This document shows, one piece after another, positions 50,629 through 61,060 of a stretch of DNA of 64,000 nt; the stretch's first letter is position 1; every line of letters begins with the position of its first letter. Source of the stretch: Haloplanus sp. GDY1 (GTDB lineage: Archaea; Halobacteriota; Halobacteria; Halobacteriales; Haloferacaceae); NCBI RefSeq assembly GCF_023703775.1, contig NZ_CP098514.1, forward strand, positions 2,515,998 through 2,579,997. Reading direction: 5' to 3'. Both the position numbers and the translations under genes were made by a program. The notes beneath the pieces were generated by a model. The model made no database searches. It worked only from the letters and a program-made list of their open reading frames with translations, and was not told the origin of the DNA.

Positions 50629-51273
50629 ATGGACTTCGACAGCGCCCGTGCCGCCCTCGTCGACCGCCTGATCGAGCAGGGGCGACTCGATCGCCCCGAG
50701 ACGGAGCGGGCGATGCGCGCCGTCCCCCGTCACGAGTTCGTCCCGCCGGATCGACGCGAGGCGGCCTACCGGGACCGCCCCCTCCCGATCGGCGAGGGCC
50801 AGACGATCAGCGCCCCGCACATGGTGGCGACGATGACCGACCTGCTGGCGCCCGACCCCGGCGACGACGTGCTGGAGATCGGCACCGGCTGTGGCTACCA
50901 CGCCGCGGTGACGAGCGAGGTGCTCGGCGACGGGAGCGTCTTCAGCGTCGAGGTCGAACCCGAACTCGCCCGGGCGGCGCGCGACCGACTCGACCGACTC
51001 GGCTACGACGTTCGGGTGCGGGTCGGCGACGGCCACGAGGGCTGGCCCGAGGGCGCCCCCTACGACGGGGCGTATCTGACCTGCGCGCCCGCGTCGGTCC
51101 CCCATCCCGTCGTCGAGCAGGTACGCCCCGGCGGCCGGATCGTCGCCCCCGTCGGCCGCGGCCGGCAGGAACTCGTCCGGCTGACGCGGCGGGCCGACGG
51201 TGGCGTCGACCGGGAGCGACACGGCGGCGTCCGGTTCGTGTCCATGCGCGACGCCGACGACGCGCGTCGATAG
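50629..51273 (+). CDS. pcm: Protein-L-isoaspartate O-methyltransferase
   Basis: This 214-residue enzyme repairs isoaspartyl damage in proteins using S-adenosylmethionine. The PCM-specific N-terminus (VPRHEFVPPDRREAAYRDRPLPIGEGQTISAPHMVA) is present, as are motif I LEIGTGCGYHAA near residue 82 and motif post I FSVEVEPELA. Length is typical. A paralogue lies downstream on the same strand. It may form an operon with the zinc-finger gene. Confidence 0.96.
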   Translation: MDFDSARAALVDRLIEQGRLDRPETERAMRAVPRHEFVPPDRREAAYRDRPLPIGEGQTISAPHMVATMTDLLAPDPGDDVLEIGTGCGYHAAVTSEVLGDGSVFSVEVEPELARAARDRLDRLGYDVRVRVGDGHEGWPEGAPYDGAYLTCAPASVPHPVVEQVRPGGRIVAPVGRGRQELVRLTRRADGGVDRERHGGVRFVSMRDADDARR

Positions 51274-51362
51274 GAGAACTCCCCGGGCGGCGAACGTCCC
51301 GAAACGGCCGCGGGCGACAGTGCAAGCGCACGCTTCTTAAGCGCAGCCCCCGAGGATCGACC

Positions 51363-52136
51363 ATGGACCAAGCGGTGTTGCGCGAGGACATGGTCGACGG
51401 CCTCGATCATGCCCTCGGCGGCCTCGACGAACCCCTGGGGACGGCCATGCGGACCGTCCCTCGGCACGTCTTCGTCGAGGACCGGCCCTACGACAACCGT
51501 CGCGGCGAACACGCCGGCACGGACGTACTCGCTCCCCGAACCGTCGCCAGACTGCTGGAGGCGCTCGACGTCGAGACGGACGATGCCGTCCTCGTCGTCG
51601 GCGTCGGCGTCGGCTACACGGCCGCCCTCCTGGCCGAACTCGTCGGCGAGCGACGCGTTCACGGGGTCGACATCGCCCGCCGTCTCGTGCTCGACGCCCG
51701 GCGCAACCTCGGCCAGGCAGGCTACGACGGCGTCCTCGTGGACCGCCGCGACGGCGCCGAGGGGCTCCCCGAGTACGCCCCCTTCGATCGGGTGCTCGTC
51801 GAGGCGGCGGCCGTCCGCCCCCCACGCGCCCTGGTCGAGCAACTGGCGTCCGACGGTCGCCTCGTGATGCCGATGGGGACGCCCGACCAGACCCTGGTCG
51901 CCGTCGAACCCGACGAGTCGCCGGAGGGGTACGCCGTCGTCGACGAGTTCGGCCCCGCGACCCTCGCGCCGTTGCTCGTCGAGGGCGAACAGGCCGGCGG
52001 CGTCACCCGCAACCGCACCGAGCGCGAGGACCGCGAGTTCGCCGACCAGGGCTACTTCGCGCCGACCGGATGGGAACAGGACTGGATCGACTGGGACGAG
52101 CGACTCGACGGCGGGCGCGGGCATCACCGTCGCTGA
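51363..52136 (+). CDS. PCM-like methyltransferase paralogue
   Basis: This 257-residue protein resembles PCM in its N-terminus (VPRHVFVEDRPYDNRRGEHAGTDVLAPRTVARLL) and SAM-binding motif, here VVGVGVGYTAALLAE in place of E-I-G-T-G-C-G-Y. The acidic residue before the glycine motif is replaced by Val, and the sequence GQTIS that contacts the substrate loop is absent. It also has a long C-terminal extension (DQGYFAPTGWEQDWIDWDERLDG). It is probably a SAM-dependent methyltransferase with a different target, or degenerate. A TATA-like cttcttaag lies about 28 bases upstream. Confidence 0.82.
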   Translation: MDQAVLREDMVDGLDHALGGLDEPLGTAMRTVPRHVFVEDRPYDNRRGEHAGTDVLAPRTVARLLEALDVETDDAVLVVGVGVGYTAALLAELVGERRVHGVDIARRLVLDARRNLGQAGYDGVLVDRRDGAEGLPEYAPFDRVLVEAAAVRPPRALVEQLASDGRLVMPMGTPDQTLVAVEPDESPEGYAVVDEFGPATLAPLLVEGEQAGGVTRNRTEREDREFADQGYFAPTGWEQDWIDWDERLDGGRGHHRR

Positions 52137-52204
52137 CGCGGCGCCGGTCGGCGCCGACGTTCCCCTCTCCTCTGGCTTCCGGTCCCCCGGCTCCTCGGCT
52201 CCCG

Positions 52205-52648
52205 CTACCCCCGCACCACCAGCACCTTCGCGTTCCCCCGCCGGTCGACGTAGCCGCTCCCGGCGGGGGGTTTCACCTCGATCACCAGCGTGCCCTCGTC
52301 CTGATTCGACCGGAGAGTCGGCGCCGCGGAGACGGTCGCCGTGCCGTCCTCGCCGGTGGTCGCCGTGCGGACGCCATCGAGGTCGGCGCTCCCGGCCTTG
52401 ACGATCACCGTCGCGTCCGCGACCGAGGAGCCGTCCGCCCCCACGACGGTCAGTTCGATGGACTGCTCGCCGGGGTTCACGACCTCCGGTTCCGGCCGCA
52501 CGTCCAGTTCCGTCGTGGAGAGCCCCTGGATGCCCGTCAGCATGTTCATCATGACGCTCAGGCTGGCGACGCCGATGACGAGGGCGATGACCAACCTGAT
52601 CGGCAACCCTTCGATGGCGCGGCGGTCCGCTCGGAACGACTCGAACAT
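52205..52648 (-). CDS. Membrane-anchored protein with Ig-like domain
   Basis: This 147-residue protein has one hydrophobic segment near the N-terminus (LPIRLVIALVIGVASLSVMMNML, residues 15-37) and an extracytoplasmic domain with a bacterial-Ig/carboxypeptidase-regulatory-like pattern (VNPGEQSIELTVVGADGSSVADATVIVKAG). The first 14 residues are charged and cytoplasmic. The N-terminus could be a pilin-like or signal-anchor sequence. Function is not known. It is divergent from the ATPase gene. Confidence 0.75.
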   Translation of the reverse strand: MFESFRADRRAIEGLPIRLVIALVIGVASLSVMMNMLTGIQGLSTTELDVRPEPEVVNPGEQSIELTVVGADGSSVADATVIVKAGSADLDGVRTATTGEDGTATVSAAPTLRSNQDEGTLVIEVKPPAGSGYVDRRGNAKVLVVRG

Positions 52649-52724
52649 GGGCCGGCCTGGCCTCGGCTCCGCACTTGAACCTCGGGACGAACCTTTAGGT
52701 GGGAGTCCGCGGCCACCCCCTCCC

Positions 52725-53828
52725 GTGAACGTACTCGGACGCGACGACTCGGCGGGGCCGACCGCACACCTCGGACACTATCGCGCGGCCGACGGGAGCG
52801 ACGGCGCGAGGGTGGGGCTGGACCTGGACCGCCCGCATGCGGCGCTGGTCGTCGGCAAGCGTGGGTACGGCAAGTCACACACGCTGGGCGTCCTCGCGGA
52901 GGACGCGGCGCGGGCGGCCGGGGTCGCGCCCGTGGTGGTCGATCCGATGGGTGGGTTCGACGGCCTGGCGGTCGGCGACGGCGTGCCGGCGAGCGTCGTC
53001 GACGACCCGCGGGTGCCCGCCGCCACCCTCCCGCCCTCGACGTGGCCCGCACTGTTCGACCTCCCGGCGACCGACCCCGTCGGCGCCCTGCTCTGGGAGG
53101 CCGCGACGGAGGCCGCCACCCTGTCCGCCATGACCGCCCACGTCGAGGCGGCGGCCGCCGACGGGGGCGTTCGCCGCGCAGCCCGGAACCACCTCGCCCT
53201 CGCCGACTCGTGGGGCGTCTTCGACGCCGACGGCCTCGGCGCCGACGCCCTCCTTTCGGGTGCGACGACCGTCCTCGACTGTTCGGGACTCGACGACCGG
53301 GCGGCCGCGGCGCTGGTCCGTGCCGTCGCGCTCGGACTGTACGGGACCTGCGTCGACCGCCGTCCCGCCCGCCTGCCCTGGCTCCTGATCGACGAGGCCC
53401 ACGTCTTCTTCGACGGCGTCGCCGCCCCGGCCCTGGAGACGGTGCTGACGCGGGGCCGGACGCCCGGCGTCTCGCTCGTCGCGGCCACGCAGCGCCCGAG
53501 CGCGCTCCCGCCGGTCGCCGTCTCCCAGGCCGACCTGCTGATCGCCCACCGACTGACGGCCGAGCGCGACGTGGAGGCGCTGGCCGCGGCGACGCCGACG
53601 TACCTCTCGGGCACACTTCGGGAGCGACTGCCGACCGCCCCCGGGGGCGCCGTCGTCGTCGACGACGCCACCGAGTCGGTTCACGGCGTGCAGGTGCGCC
53701 GACGCGAGACGCCCCACGGCGGCGCCGATCCGCGTGCGAGCGAGCGCGCGGATCAATCCAGCGACGCGCCGCAGTCCGGGCACTCCCCCTCGACGACGGG
53801 CACCGGCGCCGCGCAGTCGGGGCAGTAG
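52725..53828 (+). CDS. HerA-like P-loop ATPase
   Basis: This 367-residue protein has Walker A VVGKRGYGKSHTLG near residue 41, Walker B LLIDEAHVFFDG near 220, and a downstream arginine-rich VTRGRTPGVSLVAATQRPSALP-like block (LTRGRTPGVSLVAATQRPS) as in HerA/VirB4-type AAA ATPases. HerA partners NurA in DNA end processing, but no nurA is adjacent and the protein is shorter than HerA. I start it at the GTG 52725 since it follows the promoter gap; no in-frame ATG fits. The last 76 bases are antisense to the 33-residue zinc-ribbon gene. Confidence 0.8.
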   Translation: MNVLGRDDSAGPTAHLGHYRAADGSDGARVGLDLDRPHAALVVGKRGYGKSHTLGVLAEDAARAAGVAPVVVDPMGGFDGLAVGDGVPASVVDDPRVPAATLPPSTWPALFDLPATDPVGALLWEAATEAATLSAMTAHVEAAAADGGVRRAARNHLALADSWGVFDADGLGADALLSGATTVLDCSGLDDRAAAALVRAVALGLYGTCVDRRPARLPWLLIDEAHVFFDGVAAPALETVLTRGRTPGVSLVAATQRPSALPPVAVSQADLLIAHRLTAERDVEALAAATPTYLSGTLRERLPTAPGGAVVVDDATESVHGVQVRRRETPHGGADPRASERADQSSDAPQSGHSPSTTGTGAAQSGQ

Positions 53829-53854
53829 TCGAGGTAACAGGCCGGGTCGCCCAT
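53753..53854 (-). CDS. 33-residue zinc-ribbon micro-protein
   Basis: This reads MGDPACYLDYCPDCAAPVPV followed by VEGECPDCGASLD and a stop. Two CPDC knuckles at residues 11-14 and 25-28 are spaced as in a rubredoxin-like zinc ribbon, with no other domain. Such proteins are usually missed because of size. It lies antisense to the 3' end of the HerA-like gene over 76 bases. The regular knuckles argue against chance. Confidence 0.75.
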   Translation of the reverse strand: MGDPACYLDYCPDCAAPVPVVEGECPDCGASLD

Positions 53855-54182
53855 GGTCGGCGTACGCGCCGCCGGGGCGTAAAGCGTGGGGATCACGACG
53901 CCGATGATGGACGTCTCGCTCGACGTCTCCTCTCCTCGGCGTGCTGATCGCCGGCGTACGGACGGGGCGCGTCGTCTGCGTGCGTTCTCGATACTGGAAT
54001 CCGCGGCCGGTCGAGGGCCGAGTCGTGTGTGGCGCGGGAGTCGGGAGCGGGATTCGAACCACGGTCGTTCCGCTCACCGGGTTCGCTTCACTCCCTGGTT
54101 CAAATCCACTGTGGTGTCTTCGCCGACGCCGGTACTCACCCGTCGCTTCGCTCCTCGTTCGTAGTCGGCGTCGGCAGAAGGA
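53855..54182. other. Gene-free stretch with tRNA-like fragments
   Basis: No coding gene is visible in these 328 bases. The segment holds two tRNA T-arm-like sequences described separately and a mixture of tcgcttcg motifs (54131-54150) of the kind seen next to tRNAs in haloarchaea. Confidence 0.5.
54042..54109. repeat. tRNA 3'-end-like fragments beside tRNA-Asp
   Basis: On the plus strand 54045-54060 reads gagcgggattcgaacc, similar to ggagcgggatttgaacc of tRNA-Asp (54188-54204), i.e. the minus-strand 3' half of a tRNA. A second T-arm-like ggttcaaatcc in the other orientation lies at 54098-54108. Neither forms a full cloverleaf. They may be scars of an integration or duplication at the tRNA gene. 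Confidence 0.55.
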
Positions 54183-54255
54183 CGCCCGGAGCGGGATTTG
54201 AACCCGCGTCACGACCGTGACAGGGTCGTATGATGGGCCACTACACCATCCGGGC
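54183..54255 (-). tRNA. tRNA-Asp (GTC)
   Basis: A 73-base cloverleaf is read on the minus strand: acceptor gcccgga/tccgggc with discriminator G (54183), D-arm tggtgtagtggccca, anticodon stem cgacc/ggtcg with loop ctgtcac (anticodon GTC), and T-arm gcgggttcaaatcccgc. No intron and no encoded CCA are seen. Confidence 0.96.
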
Positions 54256-54440
54256 TTTCGCATCTACACCAACCGGGGACTGGGAAATAAGACTTGCCAT
54301 CTCGGGGCGCCGTGTGGTGCCGTGACGCGATTCGCGCCGGAACGGTTTTGTATCGGGAGGGCGTGTGCCAACCCGTACCGATCCTCGCTCGCCGGGGCCT
54401 CCCGGCGGGTCGATTAGCTCCGCTTCGCGGTCTTTGACAA

Positions 54441-54450
54441 GCGTTAAATG
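54441..54450 (+). promoter_or_regulatory. TATA box of the RNA polymerase operon
   Basis: The element gcgttaaatg lies 54-63 bases before the rpoH ATG at 54504, giving a leader of about 30 bases. The remaining region 54256-54440 holds no gene. Confidence 0.55.
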
Positions 54451-54503
54451 CGTGGCCCCACAAGGGCGCCGTAGTATCTCGTGATAACTTCTCCACCCCA
54501 TCC

Positions 54504-54734
54504 ATGGTAGACGTAAGCCAACACAAACTGGTTCCGGAGCACACAGTCCTCGACGACCCGGACCGGGTCGACGAGGTACTGGCGGAGTACAACGTCAGCA
54601 AAACCAACTTGCCGAAGATCAAGCTGAGCGATCCGGCGCTGCCGGACGCGGCCGAACCGGGCGACGTAATCGAAATCGTCCGTGACTCGCGGACCACGGA
54701 CCGAGCGACAGTGTACCGACTGGTGGTCGAATGA
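54504..54734 (+). CDS. rpoH: RNA polymerase subunit H (Rpo5)
   Basis: This 76-residue subunit is homologous to the C-terminal part of eukaryotic Rpb5. The block [22 protein letters not shown] followed by [27 protein letters not shown] is diagnostic. It heads the operon in the standard archaeal order H-B-A. Its stop overlaps the rpoB'' start by ATGA. Confidence 0.97.
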   Translation: MVDVSQHKLVPEHTVLDDPDRVDEVLAEYNVSKTNLPKIKLSDPALPDAAEPGDVIEIVRDSRTTDRATVYRLVVE

Positions 54735-56290
54735 ATCGAGAGAGCCGACGCACGATTTCACGGGAGTACTTCTCGCAGGAACGCCTCGCCGAACACCACT
54801 TCCGCTCCTTTAACGCCTTCCTCGACCGGGGGATGCAGGAAGTCGTCGACGAGAAGGAGCGCATCGAGACGGACATCGGCGACAAGGAGGGGCAGGAGCC
54901 GGTGTTCGTCGAACTCGGCGACGTGCGCGTGGAGACGCCGCGGGTCCGGGAGGCCGACGGGAGCGAGGAACTCCTCTACCCGCAGGAGGCGCGCCTGCGA
55001 AACATCACGTACGCCGCGCCGGTGTTCATGGAGATGGCCATCGTCCGCGGCGGCGAGGAAGAGGAGGAAGTCGTCGTCGACTCCACGGAGACCAAGGTGG
55101 GTCGGATGCCGATCATGGTCGGCTCCCGCAAGTGCAACATCGCGGATCTGACCCGCGAGGAACTGATCGACATCGGCGAGGACCCCGTCGATCCGGGTGG
55201 TTACTTCATCGTCAACGGCTCCGAGCGGGTGCTGATGACGAGCGAGGACCTCGCACCCAACAAGATCCTCGCGGAGTACGACACGAAGTACGGCGACGAG
55301 ATTCAGGTCGCCAAGACGTTCAGCCAGCGCCGCGGCTACCGCGCGCTGGTCCTGTGTGAGCGCAACCGCGAGGGGATCCTCGAAGTCTCCTTCCCCTCCG
55401 TCTCGGGCAGCGTCAACTTCGTGACGCTGGTTCGGGCGCTCGGGCTGGAGTCCGACGAGGAGATCGTCCACCGCGTCAGCGACGACCCCGAGATCGTGAA
55501 GTTCATGCTGGAGAACCTGGAGATGGCCGAGGTCCAGAGCGAGGAGGAGGCCATCGAGACGCTCGGCAAGCGGGTCGCGGGCGGCCAGGGGAAAAATTAC
55601 CAGCTCAAACGCGCCAACTACGTGATCGACCGCTACCTCCTGCCGCACCTCCACGAGGAGGGCGTCGACGAGGAGGAGGTCCGGATCAACAAGGCGTACT
55701 ACCTCTGTCGGATGGCCGAGGCGTGTTTCGAACTCGCCCTGGACCGCCGCGAGGCCGACGACAAGGACCACTACGCGAACAAGCGCCTGAAGGTGAGCGG
55801 CGACCTGATGCGCGACCTGTTCCGGACGGCGCTGAACAAGCTGGCCCGGGACGTGAAGTACCAGCTCGAACGCGCGAACATGCGCAACCGGCAGCTGACG
55901 GTCAACACCGTCGTCCGCTCGGACGTGCTGACCGAGCGGCTGGAACACCCCATCGCGACGGGCAACTGGGTGGGCGGCCGCTCGGGCGTCTCCCAGCTGG
56001 TCGACCGCACGGACTACATGGGCGTGCTGTCGCACCTGCGGCGGCTTCGCTCGCCGCTCAGCCGGTCCCAGCCCCACTTCGAGGCGCGGGACCTGCACGC
56101 GACCCAGTGGGGTCGCATCTGCCCCTCCGAGACGCCGGAGGGACCGAACTGCGGACTGGTGAAGAACTTCGCGCAGGCGATGGAGCTCTCCCAGAACGTG
56201 GAGGACGAACAGGAACTCAAGCGCGAACTGGCGTCGATGGGGGTCGAGGGCATCCCCGGAATCGAAGGCGTCGACTCGATGGCGGATTAA
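54731..56290 (+). CDS. rpoB2: RNA polymerase subunit B'' (Rpo2 N-terminal part)
   Basis: This 519-residue protein is the N-terminal half of the second-largest subunit; in many archaea the subunit is one chain, but here it is split as in other Halobacteria. It covers protrusion, lobe and fork: [43 protein letters not shown] and the fork [29 protein letters not shown] at the end. The start overlaps rpoH by four bases and it ends one base before the rpoB' start. Confidence 0.97.
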   Translation: MNRESRRTISREYFSQERLAEHHFRSFNAFLDRGMQEVVDEKERIETDIGDKEGQEPVFVELGDVRVETPRVREADGSEELLYPQEARLRNITYAAPVFMEMAIVRGGEEEEEVVVDSTETKVGRMPIMVGSRKCNIADLTREELIDIGEDPVDPGGYFIVNGSERVLMTSEDLAPNKILAEYDTKYGDEIQVAKTFSQRRGYRALVLCERNREGILEVSFPSVSGSVNFVTLVRALGLESDEEIVHRVSDDPEIVKFMLENLEMAEVQSEEEAIETLGKRVAGGQGKNYQLKRANYVIDRYLLPHLHEEGVDEEEVRINKAYYLCRMAEACFELALDRREADDKDHYANKRLKVSGDLMRDLFRTALNKLARDVKYQLERANMRNRQLTVNTVVRSDVLTERLEHPIATGNWVGGRSGVSQLVDRTDYMGVLSHLRRLRSPLSRSQPHFEARDLHATQWGRICPSETPEGPNCGLVKNFAQAMELSQNVEDEQELKRELASMGVEGIPGIEGVDSMAD

Positions 56291-56291
56291 C

Positions 56292-58118
56292 ATGGCTCAG
56301 GCACGCGAGGCGAAAGTATACGTCAACGGCAGTCTGGTCGGGACCCACCCCGACCCCGAACAGCTCGCAGATCAGATCCGGGAGGCGCGCCGGCGGGGCG
56401 ACGTCAGCGACATGGTCAACGTCTCCATCAAGGAGCGCACCCGCGAGGTCATCATCAACGCGGACGCGGGCCGGGCCCGCCGTCCGCTGATCGTCGTCGA
56501 GGACGGTGAACCCCTGCTCTCGGACGAGGAGATCGAGGCGGTCGAGAACGGCGAGCTCGACTTCGAGCAGCTCGTCGACCGCGGCTACGTCGAGTTCATC
56601 GACGCCGAGGAGGAGGAGGACATCTACGTCGCCGTCGACGAGGACGAACTGACGGAGAAGCACACCCACCTGGAGATCGACCCGCAGCTCATCTTCGGCA
56701 TCGGCGCGGGGATGATTCCCTACCCCGAACACAACGCCTCGCCCCGGATTACGATGGGCGCGGGGATGATGAAGCAGTCGCTCGGGCTGCCGGCGGCGAA
56801 CTACCGGATCCGCCCCGACACGCGCCAGCACCTGATGCACTACCCGCAGCTGGCGATGGTCAAGACCCAGACCACCGAACAGATCGGGTTCGACGAGCGG
56901 CCGGCGGCACAGAACTTCGTCGTCGCCGTCATGTCCTACGAGGGGTTCAACATCGAGGACGCGCTCGTCATGAACAAGGGGTCGGTCGACCGGGCCTTGG
57001 CTCGCTCCCACTTCTTCCGCACGTACGAGGGCGAGGAGCGCCGGTATCCGGGCGGCCAAGAGGACCGCTTCGAGGTGCCGAGTCAGGACGTCCGCGGCGC
57101 CCGCGGCGAGGACGCCTACACCCACCTCGACGAGGACGGCCTCGTCAACCCCGAGACGAAGGTCGACGAGAACTCCGTCCTGCTGGGGAAGACGAGTCCC
57201 CCGCGCTTCCTCGAGGAGCCGGACGACATGGGCGGGCTCAGTCCCCAGAAGCGCCGCGAGACGAGCGTCACGATGCGCTCCGGCGAGGACGGCGTCGTCG
57301 ACACCGTCACGCTGATGGAGGGCGAGGACGGCTCGAAGCTCTCGAAGGTCTCGGTCCGTGACGAGCGCATCCCCGAACTCGGGGACAAGTTCGCGTCCCG
57401 CCACGGCCAGAAGGGGGTCGTCGGCCACCTCGCGCCCCAGGAGGACATGCCGTTCACCCAGGAGGGGGTCGTTCCCGACCTGGTGCTGAACCCCCACGCC
57501 CTGCCGTCCCGGATGACCGTCGGCCACGTCCTGGAGATGCTCGGCGGCAAGGTCGGCTCGCTCGAGGGCCGCCGCGTCGACGGCACCGCCTTCCAGGGCG
57601 AGGACGAGGCGGAACTCCGGAACGCACTCGAAGACCACGGCTTCGAGTCCTCCGGCAAGGAAGTGATGTACTCCGGGGTCACGGGGGAGAAGATCGAGGC
57701 CGAGATCTTCGTCGGCACCATCTTCTATCACAAGCTCTACCACATGGTGAGCAACAAGCTGCACGCCCGCTCGCGCGGGCCGGTGCAGGTGCTCACCCGC
57801 CAGCCCACCGAGGGGCGCGCCCGCGAGGGCGGCCTGCGCGTGGGCGAGATGGAGCGCGAGGTGCTGATCGGACACGGGGCGGCGATGGCGCTCAAGGAGC
57901 GTCTGCTCGACTCCTCGGACCGCGAGAGCGTCTACATCAGCGCCGAGACGGGCATGGTCGCCGTCGAGGACGTGGATCAGCGTCGGGTGTACGACCCCGT
58001 CTCGGGCGACGAGGACGACATCCACGAACTCGAGGTGAGCTACGCGTTCAAGCTCCTCCTCGACGAGATGATCGCGCTCGGCATTCGACCGCGGCTGGAA
58101 CTCGAGGACGCAGTGTAA
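56292..58118 (+). CDS. rpoB1: RNA polymerase subunit B' (Rpo2 C-terminal part)
   Basis: This 608-residue chain forms the hybrid-binding, wall and anchor parts of the second-largest subunit. The catalytic-site lysines lie in [15 protein letters not shown] near residue 362, and the C-terminal [32 protein letters not shown] is canonical. The C-terminal zinc-binding Cys found in most archaeal and eukaryotic versions are missing: the positions read YISAETG and YDPVSG (residues 548-572). It begins one base after the rpoB'' stop. Confidence 0.97.
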   Translation: MAQAREAKVYVNGSLVGTHPDPEQLADQIREARRRGDVSDMVNVSIKERTREVIINADAGRARRPLIVVEDGEPLLSDEEIEAVENGELDFEQLVDRGYVEFIDAEEEEDIYVAVDEDELTEKHTHLEIDPQLIFGIGAGMIPYPEHNASPRITMGAGMMKQSLGLPAANYRIRPDTRQHLMHYPQLAMVKTQTTEQIGFDERPAAQNFVVAVMSYEGFNIEDALVMNKGSVDRALARSHFFRTYEGEERRYPGGQEDRFEVPSQDVRGARGEDAYTHLDEDGLVNPETKVDENSVLLGKTSPPRFLEEPDDMGGLSPQKRRETSVTMRSGEDGVVDTVTLMEGEDGSKLSKVSVRDERIPELGDKFASRHGQKGVVGHLAPQEDMPFTQEGVVPDLVLNPHALPSRMTVGHVLEMLGGKVGSLEGRRVDGTAFQGEDEAELRNALEDHGFESSGKEVMYSGVTGEKIEAEIFVGTIFYHKLYHMVSNKLHARSRGPVQVLTRQPTEGRAREGGLRVGEMEREVLIGHGAAMALKERLLDSSDRESVYISAETGMVAVEDVDQRRVYDPVSGDEDDIHELEVSYAFKLLLDEMIALGIRPRLELEDAV

Positions 58119-58120
58119 CA

Positions 58121-61060
58121 ATGTCAATGCAGACACCAAAGGAGATCGGCGGCATTCAGTTCGGGTTGATGGACCCGGAGACGTATCGCGACATGTCCGC
58201 GACGAAGGTCATCACGGCGGACACCTACGACGACGACGGCTACCCCATCGACATGGGGTTGATGGACCCGCGCTTGGGCGTCATCGACCCCGGGCTGGAG
58301 TGTCGGACCTGCGGGCAACACTCGGGCTCGTGTAACGGTCACTTCGGCCACATCGAACTCGCGGCGCCCGTCATCCACGTCGGCTTCACGAAGCTCATCC
58401 GGCGGCTCCTGCGCTCGACGTGTCGGGAGTGTGGTCGCCTCGCGCTCACCGAGGAGGAGCGCGAGGAGTACCAGGAGAAACTGGTCCGCGCCGAGGAACT
58501 GGGCGAGGACCCAAACGACGTGCTGAAGGCGGCGGTCCGGCAGGCCCGCAAGCAGAGCTACTGCCCGTTCCCGGACTGCGGCGGCGTGATGCACGACATC
58601 AAACACGAGAAGCCGACCACCTACTACGAGGTGCAGGACGTGCTCGCCGGGGATTATTCGGAGCGCATCGCGGAGGCGATGCAGCCCGACCCGGACGACG
58701 AGGGCGACGAGGGCACCAGCCCCCGTGACCTCGCCGAGGCCGTCGGCGTCGACCTGGAGCGCATCAACGACATCATGGCGGGGGAGTTCCGCCCCAAGAG
58801 CGACACCCGCAAGAAACTGGAGAAGACCCTCGACGTCGACCTGACCGAGGAGGACATGAACAAGCTGATGCCCTCGGACATCCGCGACTGGTTCGAGGAC
58901 ATCCCCGACGAGGACATCGAAGTCCTCGGCATCGACCCCGAGCGCTCGCGGCCGGAGTGGATGATCCTGACGGTCCTGCCGGTGCCGCCGGTGACGGCCC
59001 GTCCCTCCATCACGCTCGACAACGGCCAGCGATCGGAGGACGACCTCACCCACAAGCTGGTGGACATCATCCGCATCAACCAGCGGTTCATGGAGAACCG
59101 CGAGGCGGGCGCGCCCCAACTGATCATCGAGGACCTCTGGGAACTGCTCCAGTACCACGTCACGACGTTCATCGACAACGAGATTTCGGGGACGCCGCCG
59201 GCCCGGCACCGCTCGGGCCGGCCGCTGAAGACGCTCAGCCAGCGCCTGAAGGGCAAGGAGGGTCGCTTCCGCGGGAGCCTCTCGGGCAAGCGTGTCAACT
59301 TCTCGGCCCGGACGGTCATCAGTCCGGACCCCACCCTGTCGCTGAACGAGGTGGGCGTCCCCGAACGGGTCGCCAGCGAGATGACCCAGACGCTCAACGT
59401 CACCGAGCGCAACGTCGAGGAGGCGCGCCAGTACGTCGCCAACGGCCCCGAGGCACATCCGGGCGCGAACTACGTCCGCCGTCCGGACGGCCGTCGGCTG
59501 AAGGTGACCGAGAAGAACTGCGAGGAACTCGCCACCAAGGTCGAGGAGGGGTGGGAGGTCAACCGCCACCTCGTCGACGGCGACATCGTCATCTTCAACC
59601 GGCAGCCGTCGCTCCACCGGATGTCGATCATGGCCCACGAGGTGGTCGTGATGCCGTACAAGACGTTCCGGCTGAACACCACCGTCTGCCCGCCGTACAA
59701 CGCCGACTTCGACGGCGACGAGATGAACATGCACGCCCTCCAGAACGAGGAGGCGCGTGCGGAGGCGCGCGTGCTGATGCGCGTCCAGGAGCAGATCCTC
59801 AGCCCCCGGTTCGGCGAGAACATCATCGGCGCCATCCAGGACCACATCAGCGGGACCTACCTGCTGACCCACGAGAACCCCCACTTCTCGGAGACGCAGG
59901 CCCTGGACCTGCTCCGGGCGACGAGCGTCGACGAACTCCCCGCCCCCGACGGCGAGGAGGCCGGCGACCCCTACTGGACGGGCCGAACCGTCTTCTCGGA
60001 GCTCCTACCGGACGACCTCAACCTGGAGTTCACGTCCTCGGCGGGCGACACCGTCGTCATCGAGGACGGCCAGCTCGTCTCGGGCACCATCGACGAGGAC
60101 GCGGTCGGCGCGTTCGGCGGCGAAATCGTCGACACGCTCACGAAGGTGTACTCGGAGACGCGCGCCCGCGTGTTCATCAACGAGGTGGCCGCGCTGGCGA
60201 TGCGGGCGATCATGCACTTCGGGTTCTCGCTGGGCATCGACGACGAGTCGATCCCGGAGGAGGCAAACGAGATGGTCGACGAGGCCATCGGCAACGCCTA
60301 CGAGCGGATCGACGACCTCATCGACTCCTACGAGGCGGGCGAACTCGAATCCCTGCCCGGTCGGACCATCGACGAGACGCTGGAGATGAAGATCATGCAG
60401 ACGCTCGGCAAGGCCCGCGACAGCGCGGGCGAGATCGCCGAGGACCACTTCGACGAGGACAACCCCGCCGTCATCATGGCGCGCTCGGGGGCCCGTGGGT
60501 CGATGCTCAACCTGACCCAGATGGCCGGCTGTGTGGGCCAGCAGGCGGTTCGCGGCGAGCGGATCAACCGCGGCTACGAGGACCGCACGCTGAGCCACTA
60601 CGAACCCAACGACCTCTCCGCGGAGGCCCACGGCTTCGTCGAGAACTCCTACCGCGGCGGCCTCACCCCGCGGGAGTTCTTCTTCCACGCGATGGGTGGC
60701 CGCGAGGGGCTCGTCGACACGGCGGTCCGGACCTCGAAGTCCGGCTACCTCCAGCGTCGTCTCATCAACGCGCTGTCGGAACTGGAGTCCCAGTACGACG
60801 GCACCGTCCGCGACACCTCCGACACCATCGTCCAGTTCGAGTTCGGCGAGGACGGCACCAGTCCGGTGAAGGTGTCCTCGACGGACGAGAACCCCATCGA
60901 CGTCGAGGGGATCGCGGACCGCGTGATCGAGGCGGAGTTCGACTCCGACGCGGAGAAAGAGCGGTTCCTCGGCAGCAAGGAACCGCCGACGAACCTCTCG
61001 GAGTACGCGGGGCCGGGCCTGAACAAGGCCCAGGGCATGGAGGTGGAGTCCGATGACTGA
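58121..61060 (+). CDS. rpoA1: RNA polymerase subunit A' (Rpo1 N-terminal part)
   Basis: This 979-residue chain is the N-terminal part of the largest subunit. It has the N-terminal zinc site [18 protein letters not shown] near residues 60-78 and a second [13 protein letters not shown] pair. The catalytic magnesium loop [12 protein letters not shown] is at about 527-538. The trigger-loop/bridge region includes [21 protein letters not shown] near 790-810. It overlaps rpoA'' by eight bases, as in other archaea. No intein is present. Confidence 0.98.
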   Translation: MSMQTPKEIGGIQFGLMDPETYRDMSATKVITADTYDDDGYPIDMGLMDPRLGVIDPGLECRTCGQHSGSCNGHFGHIELAAPVIHVGFTKLIRRLLRSTCRECGRLALTEEEREEYQEKLVRAEELGEDPNDVLKAAVRQARKQSYCPFPDCGGVMHDIKHEKPTTYYEVQDVLAGDYSERIAEAMQPDPDDEGDEGTSPRDLAEAVGVDLERINDIMAGEFRPKSDTRKKLEKTLDVDLTEEDMNKLMPSDIRDWFEDIPDEDIEVLGIDPERSRPEWMILTVLPVPPVTARPSITLDNGQRSEDDLTHKLVDIIRINQRFMENREAGAPQLIIEDLWELLQYHVTTFIDNEISGTPPARHRSGRPLKTLSQRLKGKEGRFRGSLSGKRVNFSARTVISPDPTLSLNEVGVPERVASEMTQTLNVTERNVEEARQYVANGPEAHPGANYVRRPDGRRLKVTEKNCEELATKVEEGWEVNRHLVDGDIVIFNRQPSLHRMSIMAHEVVVMPYKTFRLNTTVCPPYNADFDGDEMNMHALQNEEARAEARVLMRVQEQILSPRFGENIIGAIQDHISGTYLLTHENPHFSETQALDLLRATSVDELPAPDGEEAGDPYWTGRTVFSELLPDDLNLEFTSSAGDTVVIEDGQLVSGTIDEDAVGAFGGEIVDTLTKVYSETRARVFINEVAALAMRAIMHFGFSLGIDDESIPEEANEMVDEAIGNAYERIDDLIDSYEAGELESLPGRTIDETLEMKIMQTLGKARDSAGEIAEDHFDEDNPAVIMARSGARGSMLNLTQMAGCVGQQAVRGERINRGYEDRTLSHYEPNDLSAEAHGFVENSYRGGLTPREFFFHAMGGREGLVDTAVRTSKSGYLQRRLINALSELESQYDGTVRDTSDTIVQFEFGEDGTSPVKVSSTDENPIDVEGIADRVIEAEFDSDAEKERFLGSKEPPTNLSEYAGPGLNKAQGMEVESDD

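Noticed and set aside
54042-54109. A second tRNA gene beside tRNA-Asp
   Set aside because: No acceptor stem or anticodon arm can be paired around the T-arm-like pieces; only fragments remain.
56217-58139. Long antisense open frames opposite rpoB', rpoB'' and rpoA'
   Set aside because: They mirror G/C-rich third-position bias of the genuine genes and have Val/Leu/Arg-rich content with no recognisable domain.
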